A DNA stretch of 64,000 bases, taken from Rouxiella sp. WC2420 (GTDB taxonomy: Bacteria; Pseudomonadota; Gammaproteobacteria; Enterobacterales; Enterobacteriaceae). The translations under genes and the position numbers were made by a program. Under the pieces are notes generated by a model. The model saw nothing but the letters and a program-made list of their open reading frames with translations. It did no database searches and was not told where the DNA came from. Position 1 is the first letter of the stretch, and each line of letters begins with the position of its first letter. Of this stretch, positions 47,969-55,643 are shown one piece after another. The stretch lies in contig NZ_CP165628.1 in the NCBI RefSeq assembly GCF_041200025.1, positions 1 to 64,000 of the forward strand. Direction: 5' to 3'.

Positions 47969-49553
47969 TACAGTTAATCCATTGTTTGATAACTTCAGCG
48001 ACCCGTTCGGTTTCTGAATGGGTCAGGGCTTGCAGACAGCGAATTCTTTCTTCGATCCCAGAGCTTTGTGGCAGGAATTCGTCATCTTCGGCAAAGACGT
48101 TTCGTCTGGTGAGATCACTGATGCTTTCCGAAGCTTCCTGAGAAGCCACCTCGACAGGAACTTGCGTATTCTCGGTATTTTCCGAGGATGCTTCTTTGGC
48201 CGTGAAACGCTGGATCAGCGGGCGTGCTACAAACAGGGCAATCAGTAGTGCAATCAAAGCCATCAATCCAAGTTTGGCCCATTCTTGTGCCGCACTGTCC
48301 TGCCACCAACGAACGATCGGCAGAGCGATTTCAGGAGGGTTACTAAAGGCCATCATGTTCAGGGTTAAAGAATCACCGCGAGACAGGTCGAGACCCGCTG
48401 CATCAATCATCAGTTTGTTCAGCGGAGTAAGCTGCTCGGCCTTCCATTTTGCCAACTGCGGCGCCGATTGATTGAGCACAATCGCAACACTCATTTTTTC
48501 CAGGGTATAACCGGGAAAAAGCACGTGGCGAATATTGCGATCATAGGCGTATTTGCGCTGTGCCTGGTTTCGGGTGGAAAGTGCCTGTGGAGAGGACGTA
48601 TCAGCTTTGTTGATAGGCCGATTACTTAACGAACCGGGGATGCCGAGCGCCAGTTCATTGGTGGTATTTTCCTGATTAACATTTTCATCACTGACTCGAG
48701 GCGCGCCGATATAGCGTTCTTGAGTCTCTTCGACTTTATTGAGATTTAAGGTTGGAGAGACACTTATTCGGAAATTATTGGCACCGACAATTGAAACCAA
48801 CAGATTGCTCAGATTGGTAGTGGCTTCATTTCTTAATTTTTCGGCAATATCGTGTCCATTTTTGGCATTGGGAGTGCCTTCTCGCTGGGCAAGATAATTT
48901 TCTGAAAGCAGGTTACCGTGCTGATCCACTACACGTACATTTTCCGCTTTCATTCCAGGGACACTGCCTGCAACCAGCTGGATAATCGCGCCAATCTGCT
49001 GATCATTCATCTGCTTTCCATAACGCAGATGAATAACGACCGAAGCGCTGCTATCGGGCTGTGAGTTGACCACAAACGAGCTGGATTCGACAATTGCCAG
49101 ATGAACACGAGCATGCTCAACGGCGTCGAGAACCATAATACTTTTCGCCAGCTCGCCTTCCAGACTACGTTTGTAACGTACATTCTGAATAAATTGGCTG
49201 CTTCCAAGCACCTGATCTTTATCCATTAGCTCATAGCCGGTGGGTATAATTGCGCTAATTCCTTTACTGGCAAGCGCCATACGCGCCCTGCTCAGCGCAT
49301 TTTCTTTTACCAGAATTTGTCCGTTATCTGGATTGACACGATAAGGGATAGCTTCACCGCCCAACACCTCCGCAACCTGTGCCATAGGAATATTTTCTTG
49401 CGAACCAAACAGGGCTATAAATCCCTGATTAGAATTCCACAGCGAGAATGTAATTACCGCCGTAAGAAACACAGCCGCGGCGGCAAACATGATCGAATTT
49501 TTACTGCTTGGGAATTGCAGTAGTAGTAAATATTGTTTTATTTTCTCAAACAC
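47949..49553 (-). CDS. lfiF: Lateral flagellar MS-ring protein LfiF (FliF-like)
   Basis: LfiF forms the membrane-supramembrane ring that starts basal body assembly. The 534-residue product has a transmembrane segment near 22-40 (IMFAAAAVFLTAVITFSLW), the FliF ring-building motifs (GGEAIPYRVNPDNGQILVKENALSRARMALA, LEGELAKSIMVLDAVEHARVHLAI), and a second helix near 425-445 (LGLMALIALLIALFVARPLI). Confidence 0.96.
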   Translation of the reverse strand: MFEKIKQYLLLLQFPSSKNSIMFAAAAVFLTAVITFSLWNSNQGFIALFGSQENIPMAQVAEVLGGEAIPYRVNPDNGQILVKENALSRARMALASKGISAIIPTGYELMDKDQVLGSSQFIQNVRYKRSLEGELAKSIMVLDAVEHARVHLAIVESSSFVVNSQPDSSASVVIHLRYGKQMNDQQIGAIIQLVAGSVPGMKAENVRVVDQHGNLLSENYLAQREGTPNAKNGHDIAEKLRNEATTNLSNLLVSIVGANNFRISVSPTLNLNKVEETQERYIGAPRVSDENVNQENTTNELALGIPGSLSNRPINKADTSSPQALSTRNQAQRKYAYDRNIRHVLFPGYTLEKMSVAIVLNQSAPQLAKWKAEQLTPLNKLMIDAAGLDLSRGDSLTLNMMAFSNPPEIALPIVRWWQDSAAQEWAKLGLMALIALLIALFVARPLIQRFTAKEASSENTENTQVPVEVASQEASESISDLTRRNVFAEDDEFLPQSSGIEERIRCLQALTHSETERVAEVIKQWINCNERSDS

Positions 49554-49562
49554 AATTTAGCC

Positions 49563-49931
49563 TTAAAGAGCTGTATTCATTACGTCATCCAGACCGGTGG
49601 TCAATTTATTGCGCACCTGAACTAGTGCCGAGAAAGCCACGCTGGCTTTTTGACTCTCCAGCATGGTGGTCGATAAATCATCGCTGATTCCCATATCGAC
49701 AGCGGTTTGCTTATTACTTGCGCTAACCTGAATGTTGTTCACCTTATTCAAGGCATCTTCAAGAACATGGGAAAAAGAAATATTCGGAGCAGTCGATATG
49801 CCGTTATTAGTAACAGAACGATACGGGGATGCCGTTTCCTGAATGCTGTCAGTGCTTATTACCATGCGTTGCATATCCTGCAACATTTGCCGTTGGGCAT
49901 TTTCCATTCCAATTGCGGAGAGCTTTTCCAT
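49563..49931 (-). CDS. lfiE: Hook-basal body protein LfiE (FliE-like)
   Basis: FliE joins the MS ring to the rod. From the ATG at 49931 the product has 122 residues (MEKLSAIGMENAQRQMLQDM), with AGGA at a proper distance. The FliE-type C-terminus is present (SNKQTAVDMGISDDLSTTMLESQKASVAFSALVQVRNKL). A reading up to 50156 would overlap lafK and is unlikely. It follows lafK by 34 bases. Confidence 0.92.
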   Translation of the reverse strand: MEKLSAIGMENAQRQMLQDMQRMVISTDSIQETASPYRSVTNNGISTAPNISFSHVLEDALNKVNNIQVSASNKQTAVDMGISDDLSTTMLESQKASVAFSALVQVRNKLTTGLDDVMNTAL

Positions 49932-49965
49932 CTGAACTAATCCTGCTTGAGGGTCGAAAAATGAT

Positions 49966-50988
49966 TTATGAACAACAATCAATGCCGATACCATTTTGTC
50001 GCATAGAGGCCAGCCGGTAGCGCAAAGCGCGCGTAGTAATTCCCAGCGTCTGTGCAGTTTTAGACTTGTTGCCTTGGCATTGGCGTAAAAGATCGATGAT
50101 GTATTGATATTCGGCCAGTCGACCATGCTGTTTAATATGATTTTTTGAGCCATCATCTTGCAGGCCTGACTGAGAAATTTGTTTAATTGTCGGGATCAGT
50201 ATTGAGGATTGGCCAGCTATTGGCAGGGCAAGATCTTTAGGCGTAATAAGCGCATTATCGCAAAGAATAATGCCGCGTTGAATAACGTTCTCTAACTCTC
50301 GCACGTTACCTGGCCAGGAATATCTCTCAAGCAATTGCAGCGCCTGCGATGAAAGGCGGGCTTTATTAACGGCTGATGCTTGATATTTTTTTATAAATAC
50401 CTGTGTCAGCGGAAGGATATCTTCTGGTCTTTCGCGTAACGGTGAAATATGAATTGGCACTACCGAGATGCGGTAAAACAGATCCTCGCGGAAGTTTCCA
50501 ATTGCAACCTCATTGTCGAGGTTTTTATTAGTCGATGCTATTAGTCGGATGTTTAAAGGGATGCGCTTATGACTGCCTATTCTTTCGATTTCCTGCTCTT
50601 GCAATACTCGTAACAGTTTGGATTGTAAGTTTAAAGGCATATCTCCAATTTCATCGAGTAATAGAGTTCCGCCATTGGCCTGCTCAAATTTACCTTTTAC
50701 ACTTTCATGCGCTCCAGTAAAGGCTCCTCTAACATGACCAAAAAGGATTGCCTCAATCATGCTTTCCGGAAGGGCTGCACAATTCACCGCAATATAGGGG
50801 AAAGAATCCCCTAAAGCACAATGGTGGATATAGCGAGCAACATGTTCTTTCCCTGTTCCGGTTTCACCAGTAATTAATGTGGGAACACTAAATTTGGCCA
50901 CTCGTCGTGAAAGAGCCATTACATTCAAGCTGGATTGCGATCGAGCGATATAACCCACGTCATCTTCAGTATTATTGTATACGTGCAT
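49966..50988 (-). CDS. lafK: Sigma-54-dependent regulator LafK without receiver domain
   Basis: LafK is the master activator of the lateral system. From the ATG at 50988 (GGTGGAG upstream) the product has 340 residues. The AAA+ domain starts about 20 residues in, with Walker A GETGTGKE at 41-48, the sigma-54 contact loop GAFTGA at 88-93 and a Walker [11 protein letters not shown]. The C-terminal Fis-type HTH is [21 protein letters not shown]. There is no N-terminal response or sensor domain, so activity must be set by amount or by a partner, as with PspF. It heads the lafK-lfiE-to-lafV transcript. Confidence 0.94.
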   Translation of the reverse strand: MHVYNNTEDDVGYIARSQSSLNVMALSRRVAKFSVPTLITGETGTGKEHVARYIHHCALGDSFPYIAVNCAALPESMIEAILFGHVRGAFTGAHESVKGKFEQANGGTLLLDEIGDMPLNLQSKLLRVLQEQEIERIGSHKRIPLNIRLIASTNKNLDNEVAIGNFREDLFYRISVVPIHISPLRERPEDILPLTQVFIKKYQASAVNKARLSSQALQLLERYSWPGNVRELENVIQRGIILCDNALITPKDLALPIAGQSSILIPTIKQISQSGLQDDGSKNHIKQHGRLAEYQYIIDLLRQCQGNKSKTAQTLGITTRALRYRLASMRQNGIGIDCCS

Positions 50989-51018
50989 TTTCGCTCCACC
51001 TATTAGGCTTGATTTCAT

Positions 51019-51373
51019 AGAGGCTGGCCGATGTATTTTCGATGTCTTCTGTGTAAGACCAATTTAATTATAAGTAATTTGTATTTATCTTTGAACAGGA
51101 CTTGTCTGGTAGTTTTTGGTTGTGAGTTTTTTAATGTGATGATAAATGATAATTTTTATCATTATATTCACGAAATTTAAGCTTATGATTTATATTTTAT
51201 TCATCGAATGATGATTTCTATTGTTGTGATAATTAAATTTACTTAAATTAATTTATTTTTCACGATGGTTTAGGTGATATTTATTAACTGTAAGTATATT
51301 GTAGTTGCAATTTTAATTTTATAGGTTTCAAATTGTCGAAATAAAATCTCCTAGCAATCTACCTGGTGAATGA
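51019..51373. other. AT-rich divergent promoter region between lafK and lfiM
   Basis: This 355-base stretch carries the promoters of both arms of the locus. It is very rich in A+T. A palindrome, AATGATAA (51145-51152) with TTATCATT (51156-51163), has a 3-base loop and may be an operator. I find no sigma-54 site with correct spacing here. The lafK and lfiM genes may therefore be read by sigma-70, which would place both at the top of the cascade. No gene is seen. Confidence 0.5.
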
Positions 51374-52297
51374 ATGAGCGAGATAAGTAATAACAAAAAA
51401 ATATATCAAAGTAGTGAGTTGTTAAATCTTATTAAACTTGATGTCCAGAAATTAGGCCGGCCTTATCATAAATTGCCCAAGTTGCTTAAATCTTGTTTTG
51501 ATTTGATTGATGTCAATTTTGTTTGTTATTTTTTAAAAAAATACCGAATGAATATTTCTTTAGAAGATATACAATTCAATGCTGACTGTGTCGATAAAAA
51601 TGTTGAGGTTTATGGCAATGAGGCGGGACACATAGGGTTTGATCTGGATCGATTTTTATTATTGAACATCCTCAATGATTATTACGGTTTAAACAGAGAT
51701 GACATCGCCAGTTTATTGCCAAATCTGAAATCCCCTGACGAGTTAACACAGTCCAATATTGTGCCGTCGAAAACCGAAGAGCGGCTGAAAAACAAGCTGG
51801 GCATTGAACTGTCGCAAGTAATTCTAAATCAAGAAAAGTTTGGTAAACAACTTGAGTCCAGGACGGAGCATTCAGTGATGATTGGCAAATGGGCTTACCG
51901 CATCAGCTTTATCCTAGCCGGAGGTAAGGGAGCATTTCATTTATTTTTAGACAGCGGTAATGTTGACCGTTTACTTAATGCACTTCGTCATCCGCAAGAG
52001 TTTGGCACCCTAAAAAGTTATGCCGTTCTAACCAAAGCTAACGGCGGGCAAGGTGCCTCAACAAATATGCTCGAAACATTACCGGTAAAACTTTACGGCA
52101 AATTAAGCAGCCTGACTCTAACTTTGTCACAGCTGATGGAGCTGAAGAAGGGCAGAATACTGCCAATTTCACTCCCTGACTCAATCCCACTGTTTGTTGG
52201 TAAACAGCAAATCTTTAGCGCGATGATTGCAGAAGATCGCGGAAAACTCTTCTTTTCTGAATTTCAGGATATTACTAGCGAGATTAAACATGACTGA
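51374..52297 (+). CDS. lfiM: Lateral flagellar switch protein LfiM (FliM-like)
   Basis: FliM is the C-ring switch protein. The 307-residue product has the FliM middle domain (IGFDLDRFLLLNILNDYYG) and the C-terminal SpoA-like domain (LPVKLYGKLSSLTLTLSQLMELKKGRILPI). It lacks the usual N-terminal CheY-binding peptide LSQxEIDxLL: the first residues are MSEISNNKKIYQSSELLN. The sequence is more diverged than other switch genes. It opens the lfiM-to-lfhA transcript and overlaps lfiN by 8 bases. Confidence 0.88.
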   Translation: MSEISNNKKIYQSSELLNLIKLDVQKLGRPYHKLPKLLKSCFDLIDVNFVCYFLKKYRMNISLEDIQFNADCVDKNVEVYGNEAGHIGFDLDRFLLLNILNDYYGLNRDDIASLLPNLKSPDELTQSNIVPSKTEERLKNKLGIELSQVILNQEKFGKQLESRTEHSVMIGKWAYRISFILAGGKGAFHLFLDSGNVDRLLNALRHPQEFGTLKSYAVLTKANGGQGASTNMLETLPVKLYGKLSSLTLTLSQLMELKKGRILPISLPDSIPLFVGKQQIFSAMIAEDRGKLFFSEFQDITSEIKHD

Positions 52298-52694
52298 GCA
52301 GCAGGATGGGTTCCAGGCGGACAGCAACTTTGATTTTATTAATTCCGATGAGTTATTTACGTTGGACAATAGTATTGGGGATACCCCTGCAACGGCAGAA
52401 GTCCTTAATCAGGATCAGAGCACGCCAGAAAATATCAGACGTAAAATGTCGTTGTTTAGCCGTATTCCCGTAACGCTGACACTAGAAGTCGCTTCTGCCG
52501 AGTTCTCTCTGGCAGACTTAATGACAGTGAATAAAGACTCGGTTATTGAGTTGGACAAGCTGGCTGGAGAACCCCTGGACGTTAAAGTCAACGGTATATT
52601 GTTCGGCAAAGGCGAAGTCGTAGTGATTAACGATAAATACGGGCTGCGATTAGTCGAATTCAACAGCCGCGATCTCAATGAGTTCATTTTATGA
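52290..52694 (+). CDS. lfiN: Lateral flagellar switch protein LfiN (FliN-like)
   Basis: FliN forms the base of the C ring and binds FliH during export. The 134-residue product has a polar N-terminus and the SpoA domain (IPVTLTLEVASAEFSLADLMTVNKDSVIELDKLAGEPLDVKVNGILFGKGEVVVINDKYGLRLVEF), which is the FliN signature. The ATG lies inside the end of lfiM; an upstream in-frame ATG at 52227 is not needed. Confidence 0.95.
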   Translation: MTEQQDGFQADSNFDFINSDELFTLDNSIGDTPATAEVLNQDQSTPENIRRKMSLFSRIPVTLTLEVASAEFSLADLMTVNKDSVIELDKLAGEPLDVKVNGILFGKGEVVVINDKYGLRLVEFNSRDLNEFIL

Positions 52695-53449
52695 GATTGG
52701 CGTTACATCCAAAGTTAATCGCTTGTTTACTGCTGGGAGCAGGATTGAGTTTTTCACCTCAGCTTTTAGCGGCCGGAGGTGATATTACTTTGTTCAACTC
52801 TGTCGCGCAGGGAGCGGGGCAAGAATACAACGTCAAAATTGAAATTCTGATTTTGATGACATTGCTCGGGCTGCTGCCGATCATGCTGCTGATGACCACC
52901 TGCTTTACCCGCTTTATTATTGTCCTTGCAGTGCTTCGTCAGGCATTGGGATTACAGCAAAGCCCACCCAATAAAATCCTCACCGGTATTGCGCTGGCAT
53001 TGACGCTTTTGGTAATGCGGCCAGTGTGGCTGCAAATTTACAGTGAGGCCATTGTCCCTTTTCAGAACGATGAAATTTCACTAAAACAGGGTTTGGCTAA
53101 AGCAGAGTTCCCTCTTAAACATTATATGTTGGCGCAGACCAGTAAAAAGGCGCTGGATCAGATGATGGGTATTGCTAAGGTTACGGGGGAAGCTCAGGAC
53201 CAGGATTTAAGCGTTGTAACGCCGGCTTATGTGCTGAGTGAATTAAAAACCGCCTTTCAGATTGGCTTTATGATTTATATCCCCTTTCTGGTGATCGATT
53301 TAATTGTCGCAAGCATTCTTATGGCGATGGGGATGATGATGCTATCACCTCTGATTGTCTCCCTACCGTTTAAATTGATGCTGTTTGTGCTTTGCGACGG
53401 CTGGACTCTGATTGTCGGCACGCTAACCTCCAGCGTTCAGGGATTCTAA
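52691..53449 (+). CDS. lfiP: Lateral export gate protein LfiP (FliP-like)
   Basis: FliP is the main subunit of the export channel. The 252-residue product has a cleavable signal (MRLALHPKLIACLLLGAGLS, then FSPQLLA) and four membrane segments. Conserved motifs are ILMTLLGLLPIMLLMTTCFTRFIIVLAVLRQALG, PPNKILTGIALALTLLVM and IPFLVIDLIVASILMAMGMMMLSP. It overlaps the lfiN stop by 4 bases (ATGA). No FliO gene lies in front of it, as usual in these loci. Confidence 0.97.
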   Translation: MRLALHPKLIACLLLGAGLSFSPQLLAAGGDITLFNSVAQGAGQEYNVKIEILILMTLLGLLPIMLLMTTCFTRFIIVLAVLRQALGLQQSPPNKILTGIALALTLLVMRPVWLQIYSEAIVPFQNDEISLKQGLAKAEFPLKHYMLAQTSKKALDQMMGIAKVTGEAQDQDLSVVTPAYVLSELKTAFQIGFMIYIPFLVIDLIVASILMAMGMMMLSPLIVSLPFKLMLFVLCDGWTLIVGTLTSSVQGF

Positions 53450-53452
53450 AAC

Positions 53453-53725
53453 ATGATGAATCTCGATACGGCTGGAGATATTGTGGCCGAAGGTATGCGT
53501 CTGGTGCTAATCATCTCGGCGGTGGCGATTGTTCCGAGCCTGGTGGTGGGCCTTTGCATCAGCATTTTTCAGGCAGTGACACAAATCAACGAGCAGACGC
53601 TGAGCTTTCTTCCCCGGCTTGCGGTGACGCTCGGCGTGTTGATTTTCAGCGGAAAATGGATAATTACCCAGCTTTCTGATTTCACCATTGGCATCTTTGT
53701 TCAAGCCGCAAAGTGGGTGGGATAA
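53453..53725 (+). CDS. lfiQ: Lateral export gate protein LfiQ (FliQ-like)
   Basis: FliQ is a two-helix subunit around the export channel. The 90-residue product has two membrane helices (LVLIISAVAIVPSLVVGLCISIFQAVTQINEQTLSFLPRLAVTLGVLIF) with the family QAxTQINEQTLSF signature between them. It starts 3 bases after the lfiP stop and lfiR follows after 3 bases. Confidence 0.95.
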   Translation: MMNLDTAGDIVAEGMRLVLIISAVAIVPSLVVGLCISIFQAVTQINEQTLSFLPRLAVTLGVLIFSGKWIITQLSDFTIGIFVQAAKWVG

Positions 53726-53728
53726 ATA

Positions 53729-54520
53729 ATGATGGTGGATATCGATATCAATGCGCTGGTTTCGCCACTGCTGGCGCTGTGGTTGCCTTTTGTGCGTATC
53801 CTTTCCTTTTTACATTTCTGCCCGATTCTGGATCAGAAAGCCTTTTCCAGAAAACTTAAAATCGTAGCGTCATTACTCTTATCTATTCTGATGACTCCAA
53901 TGCTGCATCACCCTCCGTTAATTGGTGAACTGTTTTCAATGAAAGCGCTGGTCTTAATGGGGGAGCAAATCCTCTGGGGCTTGCTGTTCGGTATGATGTT
54001 GCAAATGGTGTTTGTCACATTGGAGACTGCGGGAAGTATTTTGTCGATGAATATGGGGCTAAGCATGGCTGTGATGAATGACCCCAGCAGTGGCGCATCG
54101 ACAACGGTGATTTCACAGATTATTTTCGCAATGAGCGCCTTACTGTTTTTTTCCATGGATTGCCATCTGCTATTTATCACTATTCTCTATAAAGGTTTTA
54201 CTTTTTGGCCGATGGGTGAGGCAATTAATACTGCTTCATTGCGCAATCTGGCACTTAGCCTGGGATGGATTATGTCAGCGGCGACGTTAATGGCGCTGCC
54301 TACGACGTTTATTATGCTGACGGTACAGGGTGTTTTTGGCTTACTTAATAGAATTTCGCCTGCGCTTAACCTGTTTTCTCTAGGTTTTCCAATATGTATG
54401 TTATTTGGTCTGCTGTGTTTAATCCTGCTGGTTACAAATGTACCCGAGCACTATCTTAATTTAACCAACGAAGTCTTACGGCATTTAGATTTATTAAGGG
54501 GTCAGGATGTCGTCAGGTAG
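53729..54520 (+). CDS. lfiR: Lateral export gate protein LfiR (FliR-like)
   Basis: FliR is a membrane subunit of the export channel. The 263-residue product has about six hydrophobic segments. The FliR pattern LWLPFVRILSFLHFCPILDQKAFSRKLKIVASLLLSILMTP near the N-terminus and LLNRISPALNLFSLGFPICMLFGLLCLI near the end are diagnostic. It overlaps lfhB by 14 bases. Confidence 0.95.
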   Translation: MMVDIDINALVSPLLALWLPFVRILSFLHFCPILDQKAFSRKLKIVASLLLSILMTPMLHHPPLIGELFSMKALVLMGEQILWGLLFGMMLQMVFVTLETAGSILSMNMGLSMAVMNDPSSGASTTVISQIIFAMSALLFFSMDCHLLFITILYKGFTFWPMGEAINTASLRNLALSLGWIMSAATLMALPTTFIMLTVQGVFGLLNRISPALNLFSLGFPICMLFGLLCLILLVTNVPEHYLNLTNEVLRHLDLLRGQDVVR

Positions 54521-55643
54521 TGGAGATAAAAGTGAAAAACCCACATCGGGAAAGTTAAATAAGGCGCGCAAAAAAGGCGATATTCCACGAGCCAAAGACG
54601 TCACTCTGGCAGCAGGATTGATTGCTTCTTTTATTACACTCTCGTTTTTTTTTCCTTATTACAAACATCTTATTGAGGAGTCTTTTCTTGCCATGGGCGC
54701 AATGGCAGGGCGACAGGATGATAGCGGCGCTATGGGTGAATTTATGCTGCGTAACATGCTTATTCTATTCAAGATCCTGGCAACTTTATTGCCGATCCCC
54801 GCTGCTGGCGTCATTGCCTCGTTAATCCCCGGTGGCTGGATATTTTCTCTGGAAAAAATAAAACCTGATATCAAGAAAATAAGCCCAATTGCCGGATTTA
54901 AACGCCTGTTTTCGGGCAGTCACGTCATGGAAGTTTTCAAGATGCTGGGCAAGTGCTCAGTGTTGCTGGCGATTTTATACGCAATGATTACCGGTTCTCT
55001 GGCGGCCTTTATGCAACTGCAGTCTCTGGGGTTACATGAAGCGATTGTGCGCGGCTTTTCAATTTATGACGATGTGATGCTCGAGATTCTCGGCAGTATT
55101 GCCTTATTTGCCCTGATTGATATTCCTCTCAGTAAATTCATGTTTACTAAAAAGATGAAAATGACCAAGCATGAGGTCAAAGAGGAATTTAAAAGTAATG
55201 ACGGCAATCCGCAGATTAAGGGCCGGATTCGCCAGCTACAGCGGCAATTAGCTCTCGGGCAAATAACTCGTACCGTACCGCTGGCAGACGTTATTATTAC
55301 CAACCCAACTCATTATGCGGTGGCGCTTAAATATGACCCTAATCGCGCTACAGCACCCTATATTGTGGCGAAAGGGCAGGATGATATTGCCCTTTATATT
55401 CGCGAGGTGGCGAGTAACCATCAGGTCGAAATTGTTGAATTCCCCCCTCTGGCGCGGGCTATTTATTACACGACTCACGTTAATCAGCAAATTCCCGCGC
55501 AGCTTTATCGGGCAATCGCACACGTATTGTCCTATGTGCTGCAAATTAAATCTTGGCGCACCGGTCAGGCTGAGAAACCGAAGCTGAATAAATGTATTGA
55601 GATCCCTACTGAAACGCTCATTCCTCCTGGCGAAATAAAATGA
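54507..55643 (+). CDS. lfhB: Export substrate-switch protein LfhB (FlhB-like)
   Basis: FlhB controls the switch from hook to filament export. The 378-residue product has four membrane helices and the cytoplasmic domain with the self-cleavage motif NPTH (ADVIITNPTHYAVALKYD). The N-terminus SEKPTSGKLNKARKKGDIPRAKDV is typical. Together with LafE (FliK-like) it sets the length of the hook. It overlaps lfhA by 4 bases. Confidence 0.97.
   Translation: MSSGSGDKSEKPTSGKLNKARKKGDIPRAKDVTLAAGLIASFITLSFFFPYYKHLIEESFLAMGAMAGRQDDSGAMGEFMLRNMLILFKILATLLPIPAAGVIASLIPGGWIFSLEKIKPDIKKISPIAGFKRLFSGSHVMEVFKMLGKCSVLLAILYAMITGSLAAFMQLQSLGLHEAIVRGFSIYDDVMLEILGSIALFALIDIPLSKFMFTKKMKMTKHEVKEEFKSNDGNPQIKGRIRQLQRQLALGQITRTVPLADVIITNPTHYAVALKYDPNRATAPYIVAKGQDDIALYIREVASNHQVEIVEFPPLARAIYYTTHVNQQIPAQLYRAIAHVLSYVLQIKSWRTGQAEKPKLNKCIEIPTETLIPPGEIK

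Noticed and set aside
50157-51373. Sigma-54 site upstream of lafK or lfiM
   Set aside because: No GG/GC pair with the right spacing was seen in the AT-rich spacer.
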